The notes: generated by a model from the letters alone, not told the origin. A DNA stretch of 64,000 nt from UBA5314 sp964635975 (GCA_964635975.1 CAZWPO010000005.1:62001-126000); one strand, 5' to 3'. Positions 35,980 through 46,165 are shown, counted from the stretch's first letter. Numbers and translations are program-made.

Positions 35980-36639
35980 ATGGAATTGATTGAGGCCATC
36001 AAATCTCGTAAAAGCATTAGATCCTATCTGCCCAAGCCGGTCCCACAGCATCTGCTCAGGGATATACTGGAGACAGCTACCCGGGCTCCGTCAGCAATAA
36101 ACACCCAACCCTGGAAGATCATCGTTATGAGCGGAGAAATACTGGAACGGGTCAAGGCCGACAACGTGGACCATGTACTGTCCGGAGTGCCGGCAGTATT
36201 CCATTCCAGTTATACCGGAGCCTACATAGACCGCCAGGTAGAATTGGGCAAGGAAATATTCAGACTGATGCAGATCGAGAGGGATGACAAAGGAAAAAGG
36301 GCTGATTGGTCGCTGCGCGGGTTCAGATATTTTGACGCTCCAGTGGCTATCATCCTGGCTGCGGATAAGGCTTTGTTAGAGAGATCCTGGGCAGTATACG
36401 ATATAGGCGCCCTGGCTCAGACTATCTGCCTGGCTGCTCTCAATTACGGCCTGGGAACCTGCATCGAAGAGCAGGGCGTGGTCTATACTGAAGTGATCAG
36501 AAAACACACCGGTCTGCCCGAGGACGTACAGCCAGTTATCAGCATTGCTTTGGGATATCCAGATCCGGAATTCCCGGCCAACCAGCTGGTGAGCAGGCGT
36601 GCTCCGGTAGATGAAGTAACCAGTTGGCTGGGATTCTAG
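35980..36639 (+). CDS. nitroreductase-family FMN oxidoreductase
   Basis: A 219-residue flavoprotein. FMN-contact motifs are KSRKSIRSYLPKPV at residues 9-22 and TRAPSAINTQPW near 35-46, with the second contact region LAQTICLAALNYGLGTCIEEQG near 148-169. It reduces nitro compounds or quinones with NAD(P)H; the physiological substrate is unknown. AGAGGAGGAG gives a strong ribosome site. A PaaI-type thioesterase follows in the same direction after ~115 bp, so the two may share a transcript. Confidence 0.9.
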   Translation: MELIEAIKSRKSIRSYLPKPVPQHLLRDILETATRAPSAINTQPWKIIVMSGEILERVKADNVDHVLSGVPAVFHSSYTGAYIDRQVELGKEIFRLMQIERDDKGKRADWSLRGFRYFDAPVAIILAADKALLERSWAVYDIGALAQTICLAALNYGLGTCIEEQGVVYTEVIRKHTGLPEDVQPVISIALGYPDPEFPANQLVSRRAPVDEVTSWLGF

Positions 36640-36756
36640 GTTGGGAAGGCCGCACTGGCTGGCAGGTCTATTGCGGTAACGGCCTGTTGCCCCGGCCGAT
36701 AGTCATATTGCTGCCTTAGGCAGATTAATAAATAGTATTTTAGGGAGTGAATCTTT

Positions 36757-37155
36757 TTGCAGGATCGAAATGCGGCAGAGCACTTGCCGCCCCAAAATGA
36801 CCCGCTGGCGAGATACCTGGGTATAACCCTGTTGGAAATCGGCGAAGGCTGGGCCAGGGCGGTAATGGAATCAAAACCGGAGCTTTTAAACAGCCAGGGC
36901 ATCACCCACGGAGCGGCTATTTTTGCACTGGCCGACGTGGTATTCGGGGCGGCCAGCAACTCCCATGGGATATCAGCCCTGGCCCTGGATATCCATATAT
37001 CTTATATTAAAGCCACTAAAGCCGGAGAAGTTTTGTATGCTGTGGCCCGGGAAGAGAATATCACTTCAAAAACCGGACTGTACAGGATGGAGCTTACCGA
37101 TCGCAGAGGAGATCTGATAGCAGCTGCTCAGGGTAGGGTGATCAGGAGAGCTTGA
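36757..37155 (+). CDS. PaaI-like hot-dog thioesterase
   Basis: A 132-residue thioesterase with the PaaI-type block NSQGITHGAAIFALADVVFGAASNS, containing the HG of the CoA site and the catalytic Asp. The start is a TTG eight bases or so after AGGGAGTG; no ATG lies earlier in frame. It hydrolyses acyl- or phenylacyl-CoA. This is the third thioesterase gene in six kilobases, which fits acyl-CoA-based metabolism. Confidence 0.85.
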   Translation: MQDRNAAEHLPPQNDPLARYLGITLLEIGEGWARAVMESKPELLNSQGITHGAAIFALADVVFGAASNSHGISALALDIHISYIKATKAGEVLYAVAREENITSKTGLYRMELTDRRGDLIAAAQGRVIRRA

Positions 37156-37205
37156 TCAACGTCGTTAAGAATCAGCATCGCCGGGAGGTTCGACCTATAT
37201 GCAAA

Positions 37206-38153
37206 CTATTCGGCCATTCTCACGCAATTCTTGCTGCTGTGCTTGCCTTCGTACATCGCCTGGTCGGCTCTGCTTATATTCTCATCGATGTCCAGCCCGG
37301 GATCGACCTGGGCGCAGCCAATGGTGAGGGTGATGGGAATAGTAGCATTATCGCCTATTACTGGCGAAGCTTCGATCCTGCTCCTTATTTTTTCCGCTAT
37401 TGTTTCCGCTGATGGAGCATCTGTCTCGGGGAGTATAATCAAGAATTCCTCACCACCCCAGCGGGAGACTGTGTCGTGCTGGCGCAGGCTTTGCTTCATC
37501 ACTTCGGCCACATGCTTTAGAACCTTATCTCCGGTCTCGTGGCCATAGCTGTCATTTATGGTCTTAAAATTGTCGATGTCGGCCATCAGCAGGCTGAAAA
37601 TCTGATGGTTCCTTGTAAAACGCGAGATCTCGTCGTTCATTCTCGCGATGGCACTGCGGCGGTTCGCCAATCCTGTCAGCGGGTCGCTGGTAGCCATTAT
37701 CTCAAGCTTATCGAGCAAGGTTTTAAGCTCTTCGTTCTTTTTTTCCAATTGAGATGCATATTCTTCTACAGCTTCCCGGGATTTTTTTAATTCAATATGG
37801 CTGTTCACTCGCGCATACAGTTCCAATGGGTTGAATGGCTTGGCTATGTAGTCCTGCCCGCCTGCCTGAAAACCTTTTACGATATCAGCGCTGGCGATGC
37901 TGGCAGTTATGAATATAACCGGGATTTTAGCGGTACTATCCTGGCTCTTCAAGATCCGGCAGGCAGTAAAGCCATCCATTTCGGGCATAACCACGTCCAT
38001 AAGGATTAAATCGGGGCTTTTTTCCCCGGCCAGTTGCAGCGCTTTCTGCCCGCTGGTGGCCACAAATACTTCATAGCGGTCGCGCAGCAGCTCACCGAGC
38101 AGCTGAAGATTCATAGGCTGATTGTCGACGATCAATATCTTGGCCATCATCAT
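37206..38153 (-). CDS. response regulator with GGDEF diguanylate cyclase output
   Basis: A 315-residue protein. The receiver domain has phospho-Asp in LILMDVVMPEMDG (about residue 53) and the Lys of IAKPFNP. A coiled-coil linker (~120-155) leads to a GGDEF domain with SRWGGEEFLIILPE and an RQHD inhibitory site in register, so an active, feedback-controlled cyclase is expected. The ribosome site AGGAAAG lies eight bases before the first of three ATG codons. It follows the hybrid kinase gene by 17 bp and is very probably its phosphorylation partner. Confidence 0.93.
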   Translation of the reverse strand: MMMAKILIVDNQPMNLQLLGELLRDRYEVFVATSGQKALQLAGEKSPDLILMDVVMPEMDGFTACRILKSQDSTAKIPVIFITASIASADIVKGFQAGGQDYIAKPFNPLELYARVNSHIELKKSREAVEEYASQLEKKNEELKTLLDKLEIMATSDPLTGLANRRSAIARMNDEISRFTRNHQIFSLLMADIDNFKTINDSYGHETGDKVLKHVAEVMKQSLRQHDTVSRWGGEEFLIILPETDAPSAETIAEKIRSRIEASPVIGDNATIPITLTIGCAQVDPGLDIDENISRADQAMYEGKHSSKNCVRMAE

Positions 38154-38170
38154 ATCACGGTCTTTCCTAT

Positions 38171-41100
38171 TTATTCATCAAAACTCAAGATATCGAGCAA
38201 TACCAGGGCCCTATCGAAATCGAACTCGGCCAGGGCGTTTTTGAAATCCAGGCGGGTCTGACGATGTCCCCCCGGATATAGATGGTCTATTTTTTCCCAG
38301 GTTTCGAGAGCCCCGAAACTGTTCTCACGCAGATGTGTTCTTAATAATTCCAACAGTTCGCTGAGCTCTGCATCAGCCCTCCGTTCGGGCGGAGCGTCCT
38401 GATCATGATGTGAAGCGCCAGTCAGCAGAGGCGCATTACCCAGTACTTCCTGGAGGCACAGCTCGAAGTCTTTAAGTGCTTCTTTAAGAGCCTGCTCTGA
38501 AGGGGACTTCATCTCTGCCTCCAGTATCTCCGCCGATTTGAAGAGCTTGAGCGCCCCTATCGTTCCAGCTGAACCTTTAATCGTGTGGACAATCTCCCGG
38601 GCCTGAACGGAATCACTCATCAAACTACCGTTTATTTCCTCCATAGCGTTTCTGAAGCTGCTGCAGAATTTTAGAATGATGTCTTTGAGCAGTTCGCTGT
38701 TTCCGAACAATCTATCCATGGCGTTTTCAACGTCAATGCCTCTGAGTGGGGGAAGAGAATCGTATTTCGCTGCCCGGCCGGTTTTTAGGTCAAATGAGGC
38801 TGCTGCCTGGTTCTGATTTAACCATAGGTCGAGAATAGACAGCAACCTTCCCGGATCGACCGGCTTGGAAATATGATCATTCATCCCGGCCTGCCGGCAG
38901 CGCAGAAGGTCTTCGCTCATGGCGTGGGCAGTCATGGCTATTATAGGGATACTTTCGTATTGATGTATTGAACGGATCAGCCGGGTAGCCTCAAAGCCGT
39001 CCATTTCGGGCATCTGCAGGTCCATCAAGACGGCATCGAAGCGGCCTGAGTCCATCATCTCCAAGGCTTTCCGACCATTGTCGGCAATGCTTACCAGCAA
39101 GCCGGAATGCTTCAATATCTCGACGGCAACCTGTTGATTGATGGGATTGTCCTCCACTAATAGTATCCTGTAGCCTTGCAGCGGATAGGAAAGCACGCCA
39201 TCACGGCTTTTGCTCAGCGGTTGACAATTCACTCCGTCTTTTTGCTGCAGGGTTTCAGTAATGGTGCTGATGAGCTGCGACCTCGAAACTGGTTTAGTAA
39301 GAACTGATGCCCCTAATTTTTGCGCCGACGCATAGATATTGTCCTGATCGGAAGCGCTGACCATGAGTATACAGGGGATTTTTTTCTGTGTGTGGTAATC
39401 ATTCAGTTTTTCAATGGCGCTAAGTCCATCCATATCAGGCAGTCTCATGTCAATAAGGACCAGCTCATAAGAATCTCCAGTCTGGCTGCAGAAAGCGTCC
39501 ACTGCCTCCTGACCGGACGCGGCCAGGGCTACATTAAAACCGGTGGAACTCAGATAAGAAGCCAGAAATCCCCGGGAGGTCTCATTATCGTCTACGATCA
39601 AGATGCTGATTCCTTCGAAGTTGCCGCCCGGACTGCAAGATTCTTCTGACAGCTGGCCTACTGTAAAAGGCAGGGTAAAATGAAACGTGCTGCCCTGCCC
39701 ACTGACACTCTCAACGCCTATGCTTCCTCCCATTATTTCCACGAGGTTTTTTGATATCGCCAGCCCCAATCCGGTGCCGCCGTATTTACGGGTAATGGAA
39801 CTATCAGCCTGGTGAAACGATTGGAAGAGGTGGGCTGACTGTTCCCCGGTCAAACCGATGCCGGTGTCTTTAACCGAGAATTTTATCAGGATCTTACTGG
39901 ACGTTTTTTCTGGCGGCGTTAGCAGGTCAACCCTTATCGATACTTCCCCCTGCTGAGTAAATTTTATTGCATTAGCCGTGAGATTGGTCAACACCTGCTG
40001 CAGGCGCAGAGGGTCGCCTTCCAGGATCGACGGTATGGATTGGTCGACATACAAGAGCAGTTCCAATCCTTTTTTTTCGGCATCATGACTCATCATCGCC
40101 AGAACTTGTGACAGTATCTCTTCCAGGTTAAAGCTGATATGTTCCGCAACTATCTTCCCGGCTTCGATCTTGGAAAAGTCCAGGATATCATTGATGATCT
40201 CCAATAGATTTTGGGATTGAGTCTCTATTTTCTTCAGGTAATCGGCCTGACGTGGGGTTAGATCGGTCTGCATAGCCAGATGAGTAAGGCCGATTATTCC
40301 GTTCATAGGGGTGCGGATTTCGTGGCTCATGTTGGCCAGGAATTCACTCTTGGTCTGTGCTGCGCGCTCCGCTTCCTCCTTAGCGGCAGCCAGTTCAGAA
40401 GTTCGCTCCGAGACCCGCTGTTCAAGGTCGCTGTTTAGCTGTACCAGTTTTTTTAGCATTGCATCGAGTGACTGCGCCAACTGGGTTATCTCATCCTCGC
40501 CATCGATGCTGATGACCTGTTCCATATTGCCTTCGGCAATAGCATGGGCTTCACTCTGCAGGATTCTCAACGGTTCGATAATGGTTTTGCGGCTGAAGCG
40601 GAATCCCATGAACACTGCCAGGCAGGCGATAAACAATACCAGGATGATTAGTGTCAACCCCAGATTTATGAGAACCGCGAAGGCGCTGGCCCAAGGATTT
40701 TCAACAATAACCCCCCAGCCGGTCAGGCCGATGATGGAAGTAGCCCCGATAACCCGCTGATCGTTGAACCCGGTATACTGGAAGACGCCGCTCTGGCCAT
40801 CTATGATGCTCTTGACGGCAGCGATGGACTGCAGGTTCCTTATTTCAGGAGGTGCTAATTGATTCTGTGAGGCTATGAGCATGCCTCTCTTGTCGACAAG
40901 ATATACGTAAGAGCCGGGTTGGTGATTATATTCGGAAGCCACTTTCCACCAGTCGGATACATCGATATCGACGATCAAAGCACCCTTCAGGATTGAGTCC
41001 TTATCAAAAATAGGGACGCATATGGCCAGATGGGGTATTTTATTTGCGCTTAAATGGATATCGCTTATTATGGCTCGGCCTTCCTTCAGGTCAGTCAACA

Positions 41101-41497
41101 AGCGAGGATTGTCTTTTCGCAGGAAATTGGAGGGCAGGGCTACATTGGGGCGCGAAACCTGGAGCACCTGTCTTCCTGAAGCATCGATCACGCTGACCAG
41201 TTCGAATTCATTCCTGAACTGCAGCACCTTTTTGGCACGTGTCTGCAGTGACTGAAGATCCTCCTGGGGATCAATAGTGAGCGACAGGCCTCTCACCTGC
41301 CCAATAGTTTCATTTAGATAGCCGGACATAGCGACTGACATCATCTCCGCAGCTTGCAGACTCTGCCCTTCGACTCCCTGCAGTGTGACCTCATAGTAGA
41401 CCATGAGGAAAATTCCGCTTAGCACCAGCATAGGAGCCACAACAAAAAGCAGCAGAAGAGAATAGAATTTTTTGCTTATACTGCCTGCTCTGAACAT
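38171..41497 (-). CDS. hybrid sensor histidine kinase: dCache–HAMP–HisKA–HATPase–REC–REC–Hpt
   Basis: A 1108-residue membrane kinase. Two membrane helices (residues ~13-33 and ~285-310) enclose a dCache sensor domain. HAMP follows, then HisKA with FLANMSHEIRTPMNGIIGL, HATPase with GGTGLGLAISKNLVEIMGG, a first receiver (VLIDMRLPDMDG), a second receiver (VLMDLQMPEMDG) and a C-terminal Hpt domain (IVHTIKGSAGTIGA). All phospho-acceptors are present, so a full phosphorelay is possible, ending on the GGDEF response regulator encoded just downstream. The second ATG, seven bases after GAGG, is the better start. The ligand of the dCache domain is unknown. Confidence 0.93.
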   Translation of the reverse strand: MFRAGSISKKFYSLLLLFVVAPMLVLSGIFLMVYYEVTLQGVEGQSLQAAEMMSVAMSGYLNETIGQVRGLSLTIDPQEDLQSLQTRAKKVLQFRNEFELVSVIDASGRQVLQVSRPNVALPSNFLRKDNPRLLTDLKEGRAIISDIHLSANKIPHLAICVPIFDKDSILKGALIVDIDVSDWWKVASEYNHQPGSYVYLVDKRGMLIASQNQLAPPEIRNLQSIAAVKSIIDGQSGVFQYTGFNDQRVIGATSIIGLTGWGVIVENPWASAFAVLINLGLTLIILVLFIACLAVFMGFRFSRKTIIEPLRILQSEAHAIAEGNMEQVISIDGEDEITQLAQSLDAMLKKLVQLNSDLEQRVSERTSELAAAKEEAERAAQTKSEFLANMSHEIRTPMNGIIGLTHLAMQTDLTPRQADYLKKIETQSQNLLEIINDILDFSKIEAGKIVAEHISFNLEEILSQVLAMMSHDAEKKGLELLLYVDQSIPSILEGDPLRLQQVLTNLTANAIKFTQQGEVSIRVDLLTPPEKTSSKILIKFSVKDTGIGLTGEQSAHLFQSFHQADSSITRKYGGTGLGLAISKNLVEIMGGSIGVESVSGQGSTFHFTLPFTVGQLSEESCSPGGNFEGISILIVDDNETSRGFLASYLSSTGFNVALAASGQEAVDAFCSQTGDSYELVLIDMRLPDMDGLSAIEKLNDYHTQKKIPCILMVSASDQDNIYASAQKLGASVLTKPVSRSQLISTITETLQQKDGVNCQPLSKSRDGVLSYPLQGYRILLVEDNPINQQVAVEILKHSGLLVSIADNGRKALEMMDSGRFDAVLMDLQMPEMDGFEATRLIRSIHQYESIPIIAMTAHAMSEDLLRCRQAGMNDHISKPVDPGRLLSILDLWLNQNQAAASFDLKTGRAAKYDSLPPLRGIDVENAMDRLFGNSELLKDIILKFCSSFRNAMEEINGSLMSDSVQAREIVHTIKGSAGTIGALKLFKSAEILEAEMKSPSEQALKEALKDFELCLQEVLGNAPLLTGASHHDQDAPPERRADAELSELLELLRTHLRENSFGALETWEKIDHLYPGGHRQTRLDFKNALAEFDFDRALVLLDILSFDE

Positions 41498-41684
41498 TTT
41501 CATTCCTCGAAAAAAAAGCTTTTTTTATCATTATCGACAAAGTCCGAGGAATCCTGAGCATAAGAGAAGATATATCATTATATTAGCCGATTTGCTTAAC
41601 CATGCTTGAGCGATGGCGCTGCCTGAATTTTTGATGTAAACTATACTTTATCGTTTCCTAAGAAAGCACCTGAGGGCAACACAT

Positions 41685-42887
41685 ATGTTAGAGCAACAGA
41701 TAAATGATCAGGCAACAGAGCCTAAACCTGCATTGGTATCGGCCGGCCTGGTGTGGACCAGAAACTTCACCCTGCTATGTTTGGCCAATTTCACATTGTT
41801 CATGAGCACCCAGGTGCTCTTCCCGGTGCTGCCTATCTACCTGCTGTTTATAGGCGGCGAGCAAAAAGATGTCGGATTGGTCATGGGAGCATACACTATC
41901 TGCGCCATGTCAGTACGACCCATGGCAGGCTGGCTGGTGGACAGATACGGCCGCAAAAAGATATTAGTCGCGGGCATGATTATGATGTTAAGCGTCTCTG
42001 CCCTCTATAACCTGGTCGGAACGGTGGCGCTTATGATGATCATTAGAGGGTGTCATGGAATGGCTTTTGGCATAGTTACTACAGCTCTGGGAACCATGGT
42101 GGCAGATAGCCTGCCGGCTCTGCGTCTGGGTGAAGGCATGGGGTATTTCGGATTGACTTCTTCGCTCTCCATGTCGATAGCACCGATCATAGGCTTCTAC
42201 CTGGTGGGCAGATCGGGCTATCCGCTCCTATTCTCGACGGTAGTAGCCCTGACTGTTCTGGCTCTATCCTGCAGCCTCCCTGTGCGAGGTGGCCGAGTTG
42301 CTGAAAGGCAGCGGATGGAGCCGGAGCTCAGCCTAATTCAAAAAGTGCTCGAAAAGAGTGCTATGCCCGCGTCAGCGGTTATGTTTTTCATAGCTGCAAT
42401 ATATGGCGTGGTGCTCTCCTACATATCTCTGTATGCCAGCCAGTGCGGTATCAGCAATGTCGGTCTGTTCTTTACAGCCGTTGCCGTTACTATGCTGGTT
42501 TCAAGGCCTGTCTCCGGCCGCTGGTCTGACCGGGGAGCGACCGGTCGGGTTATTTTGATCGGGCACATCATGATCGCTGCTGGTATGTTGGCCACCGGCT
42601 ATTCCACCACTATCCCTGCTTTTGTTGTATCCGGCGCTATACTGGGGATCGGCTTCGGCTTCTGCGTACCTACGCTTCAGGCGGTGGCAGTACGTCCTTC
42701 AGCAGCGTTCAGGCGGGGCGCTGCTACGGCGACCTTTTATACCGCCTTTGACCTGGGTATCGGGCTGGGCACTATTATCTGGGGGTATGTAGCCGCCGGA
42801 TATGGATACCAGTTCATGTTCTTCAGCACTATCCTGCCGCTGGCTATGGCGGGAGGAATATATTACTTTTTCAGGGACGCCTTTTGA
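41685..42887 (+). CDS. major facilitator superfamily transporter
   Basis: A 400-residue membrane protein with about twelve hydrophobic segments. The MFS signature between helices 2 and 3 is GWLVDRYGRKKILV, with the second-half equivalent RPVSGRWSDRGATGRV. This is typical of drug/H+ antiporter (YfmO/MdtG-like) carriers. GAGGG lies eight bases before the ATG. The substrate is unknown. The next gene, a GHKL ATPase, is read in the same direction after ~125 bp, so co-transcription is possible. Confidence 0.9.
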   Translation: MLEQQINDQATEPKPALVSAGLVWTRNFTLLCLANFTLFMSTQVLFPVLPIYLLFIGGEQKDVGLVMGAYTICAMSVRPMAGWLVDRYGRKKILVAGMIMMLSVSALYNLVGTVALMMIIRGCHGMAFGIVTTALGTMVADSLPALRLGEGMGYFGLTSSLSMSIAPIIGFYLVGRSGYPLLFSTVVALTVLALSCSLPVRGGRVAERQRMEPELSLIQKVLEKSAMPASAVMFFIAAIYGVVLSYISLYASQCGISNVGLFFTAVAVTMLVSRPVSGRWSDRGATGRVILIGHIMIAAGMLATGYSTTIPAFVVSGAILGIGFGFCVPTLQAVAVRPSAAFRRGAATATFYTAFDLGIGLGTIIWGYVAAGYGYQFMFFSTILPLAMAGGIYYFFRDAF

Positions 42888-43013
42888 GAGCGCCCGCTGT
42901 TGATAGAAAACGAGTGAGGCAAAATCGCCTCTGCAATGGTAGAATAATTATTAAGATAAACCTTGTGCATACCGGAGTTTACGCCCCGTATAACTATGGG
43001 AGAGGATGATTTT

Positions 43014-44915
43014 ATGGCAGTTTTGGCGCTACCGGTAGATCAAAGGGTGATAGACATTGATTCGAGGCGTTTTGCATCGATTGAAAAGGCCCTGGTAGAG
43101 CTGGTCACCAACAGCGATGACAGCTATTCAAGACTGGAAAGGGAGGGAATCATACCTGCCGGGAGCATCAGGATAACTTATGAGCGCCACCAAAATGGAG
43201 CGGTTTTAACGGTGAGCGATCAGGCCGAGGGGATGTCATTTAAGCGCATCCGCTCGGTTTTGTCCTATGGAGGGGCACACAGCCTGATGGCCCGGGGAGA
43301 AGCCAGCGGCAGAGGATACTTTGGACGCGGGTTGAAGCAGGCTATCTATGGTCTGGGCCACGGTTGGATCGAATCTCTTCATGACGGGATGATTGCCCGG
43401 GTCGACCTCTTCCGTGCCGAAGACGGGAGCTATATGTATGATGACTGGGATCGGGACCGCACAGCTGTAGAAAAGGACTTTCAACGCCTGCACATCCCCC
43501 CGGGCGGCAACGGGACCCGGGTGACTATAGTGGTAGAGAACCAGCAGGCCAATATACCATATTTTGCTTCTCTGGTAAAAGCTATAGGCAGCAACATCTA
43601 TCTCAGGGATCTGCTGCAGCGCCGCTATGTCGAGCTGGTCAATATTAATGAATCTAAGAATAAAGAAGCCTCTGTCCAGTTGAAGTATGTCGAGCCCGAG
43701 ACGGAAGTGCTCATAGGACCGGAAGCTGAAGGTTTATTTACATACCAGGGGCAGGAATACGGATTCAAGCTCACTCTGAAAAAATCGGAATCCGCCGAAT
43801 TAATACTAAAAGGGGATGAACGCACTAACGGTCTCCTGGTGGTAGCAGGCTCCGCAGTACTGGACTGCCAGTTTTTCAAGTATGAAAATCAGCTGGGCAC
43901 CGAGTTCTTATTCGGGACCGTACTCTGCCCGGGTCTGGCCGATATGCTGGCCAAGGGACACGCCATCATCAGCGATGAGCGGGAAGGATTGAATGTTAAA
44001 GACCCTTTTGTAGCCGCGTTCTCGGAAGCGGTCAGCGATATGATAGCAGCAGCAGTCAGCAAAGAACAGCAGCGACTGAGCCATATCGACCATGCAACGA
44101 CTTCCAGGAGGACCCAGACCTTAATCGAGAATGTGTTGAAAAGGATGAACCAGGTCGCTGCGGAAGAACTGGGGATTATCCTTCCTCCCGGCCCGGGATC
44201 AGGAAAATACGGGCCGGTAGATACTGGAAGGCCTGCAGTATTGAGGTTTTCCACCCCCTTTTACTATCGCCAGGCGGGACATGCATTTCACGTGGCGCTG
44301 TTCGTGGATAGAAATCAGCTTCTAGAGCAGGAGATACTCTCATTTTCCTACCAGCTTCCGGATAGCATTGTAGTTGAACCGGAGCTGGGGGCGTTAGTAA
44401 TATCTGATCTCCCTGAAACCGGGCGGCTGCGGCTGACGGTAAAGGGTGAGGAAATTGGCGCTCGGGGACACATAGAAGTCACGTCCGGTCCGTATTCGGC
44501 TGCTTGTGAGCTGGTCATCGCCGAACAAGCCTTGAGCAAAGCTCATGGAAATGCTTCGGGCAGGGAGCCAGCTCCCTGGAATATGGATAACTCGATGGAC
44601 CTGTTCAGGGGATATGAGCTGCGCAATCTGAACAACGATTTGGATAGGGCTGTCTACAGCCCCGAGGAGCGTCTGATATACATCAATACCGAAGCACCCA
44701 CGGTAAGGCTCTATGTGAACGGGCAGGGGCATTTCAAAGATGGAGCCCGGCTGCTGCTGGCCGAACTGCTCCTGGATGTTATCACTGACGAACTTGCGCA
44801 CCGTTATATAGACCGGACCATGCAAAAAGGAAATGTGGAAGCTTACCGGCAGGCTAAACATGATTTCGTCCGCCGCTATGGGGTGGAAATTCATTCAATT
44901 CTGCTGGGCATATAA
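43014..44915 (+). CDS. GHKL (Hsp90/MORC-like) ATPase of unknown function
   Basis: A 633-residue protein. The N-terminal ~200 residues carry the Bergerat ATP site: N box EKALVELVTNSDDSY (Glu and Asn present), G1 box VSDQAEGMS and G2 box GRGYFGRGLKQAIYGLG, which resembles MORC/MutL/Hsp90 rather than histidine kinases, with no HisKA. The rest (~430 residues) contains beta-rich segments (YRQAGHAFHVALFVDRNQ) and a C-terminal helical part. No transmembrane segment. The start used follows GAGAGG by eight bases. Prokaryotic MORC-like ATPases have been proposed to act in genome conflict or chromatin-like roles; here there is no nuclease or helicase neighbour, so function is open. Confidence 0.75.
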   Translation: MAVLALPVDQRVIDIDSRRFASIEKALVELVTNSDDSYSRLEREGIIPAGSIRITYERHQNGAVLTVSDQAEGMSFKRIRSVLSYGGAHSLMARGEASGRGYFGRGLKQAIYGLGHGWIESLHDGMIARVDLFRAEDGSYMYDDWDRDRTAVEKDFQRLHIPPGGNGTRVTIVVENQQANIPYFASLVKAIGSNIYLRDLLQRRYVELVNINESKNKEASVQLKYVEPETEVLIGPEAEGLFTYQGQEYGFKLTLKKSESAELILKGDERTNGLLVVAGSAVLDCQFFKYENQLGTEFLFGTVLCPGLADMLAKGHAIISDEREGLNVKDPFVAAFSEAVSDMIAAAVSKEQQRLSHIDHATTSRRTQTLIENVLKRMNQVAAEELGIILPPGPGSGKYGPVDTGRPAVLRFSTPFYYRQAGHAFHVALFVDRNQLLEQEILSFSYQLPDSIVVEPELGALVISDLPETGRLRLTVKGEEIGARGHIEVTSGPYSAACELVIAEQALSKAHGNASGREPAPWNMDNSMDLFRGYELRNLNNDLDRAVYSPEERLIYINTEAPTVRLYVNGQGHFKDGARLLLAELLLDVITDELAHRYIDRTMQKGNVEAYRQAKHDFVRRYGVEIHSILLGI

Positions 44916-44965
44916 GCGATAGGTTTTTGTCGCGCAGGTTATGGCCGGGTAAAATAATCGTTGCA

Positions 44966-46165
44966 TTACATAGCACTTTCCAGTGCAACCTGGTTTCGAC
45001 CTCTTTTTTTGGCTTTGTAAAGAGCCTGGTCGGCTTCAGCGAAAAACTCTACCACGAATTCGTCTCTGCGGGGAGTGGTGCTGGAAACGCCCAGGCTGAT
45101 GGTAACCGGCTCACCGATGACCTGGTTGTCATATCTGTTTAAAGCCCGCACATCATTCAGTAGACGTTCAGATGTTAAACGGGCTGAGGTACTGTCGGCT
45201 CCGGGAATTACAATGGCATATTCATCTCCGCCCAGACGCGCTACCAGCATATTCGGGTCGTTTATGCTGGTGCTCAAAACCAGTCCGACTTGCTTGAGGT
45301 AGCTGTCGCCCGCCTGATGCCCGAAAGTATCATTCAAGTCTTTGAAATTATCGATGTCAACCAGGATGAGGGAGATGGGGGTGCATTCTTCTTGGGCTTT
45401 GCTCCATTCCGTGTCCAGGTATTCATCAAAATATCTCCGGTTGGGCAGGTTGGTAAGAGGGTCTATGTATGAAAGGCGCTCCAGCTGTTCATTGGATTCG
45501 CTTAGCTGAGCCCTCTGCTGTTCGATCAACTGCTGGTTTAAATAATCCCTTTTTTGGCTGGCATAAATAATTTGAGAAGTAATCCAGGCAAAGGACGTCA
45601 TAATGATTGAGTTTACAGTATTGAACATAAATGCTGATTTATCTGTTTGAGTAAACCAGCTGCCTGTGAACAATATGATCAATGATGTCCCAAAAAAAAT
45701 GCTTACCTGACGCCTATTCAGGTATACGGAGGATGCCGCCAGAAATATTCCAAGCAGATAAACGGTTATTTCATCTCGTACTACCTGCACCATACAGGTA
45801 AGGATGGAGATGTATATTAGCATAAAGAATATGTATCCATAGGTAAGTCTTCTGTAACTGTGGGGTATTTCATGGGCGTGTTTGGGATTTTTGACGGTTA
45901 CTAAGAAAGCCGAAGAGGCAAATATAGTTATTAACCTAAAGGAAATGAGATACGGTCTAAATGCCAATGCAACGGCTTTGTCGAAAGTACCCAGCAGAGC
46001 GTAATCTACGATAATTAGTAAAGCGGTCATAAATATGGCAAAACTCGCGATTATCCGCATCCGGCGTATATTTACGAAAAGCAGTGCATCTTCGAATGAA
46101 ATTTGCCCGGATTTTGAAGCCGAGCTAAAAGAGGTTTCAAGATAATTACTCATTTTACTAAGCAT
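44966..46165 (-). CDS. membrane-bound GGDEF diguanylate cyclase
   Basis: A 399-residue protein. Six or so hydrophobic helices in residues ~35-215 form a membrane sensor region without a clear extracellular domain. After a short coiled coil (QQLIEQQRAQLSESNEQLER) comes GGDEF with LTNLPNRRYFDEYL and ARLGGDEYAIVIPG. Tyr replaces the final Phe, which is usually tolerated. The inhibitory RxxD site is absent (DPNM in register), so feedback control is probably missing. The ATG preceded by TGGAGA is preferred to one 20 codons upstream without a ribosome site. Confidence 0.9.
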   Translation of the reverse strand: MLSKMSNYLETSFSSASKSGQISFEDALLFVNIRRMRIIASFAIFMTALLIIVDYALLGTFDKAVALAFRPYLISFRLITIFASSAFLVTVKNPKHAHEIPHSYRRLTYGYIFFMLIYISILTCMVQVVRDEITVYLLGIFLAASSVYLNRRQVSIFFGTSLIILFTGSWFTQTDKSAFMFNTVNSIIMTSFAWITSQIIYASQKRDYLNQQLIEQQRAQLSESNEQLERLSYIDPLTNLPNRRYFDEYLDTEWSKAQEECTPISLILVDIDNFKDLNDTFGHQAGDSYLKQVGLVLSTSINDPNMLVARLGGDEYAIVIPGADSTSARLTSERLLNDVRALNRYDNQVIGEPVTISLGVSSTTPRRDEFVVEFFAEADQALYKAKKRGRNQVALESAM

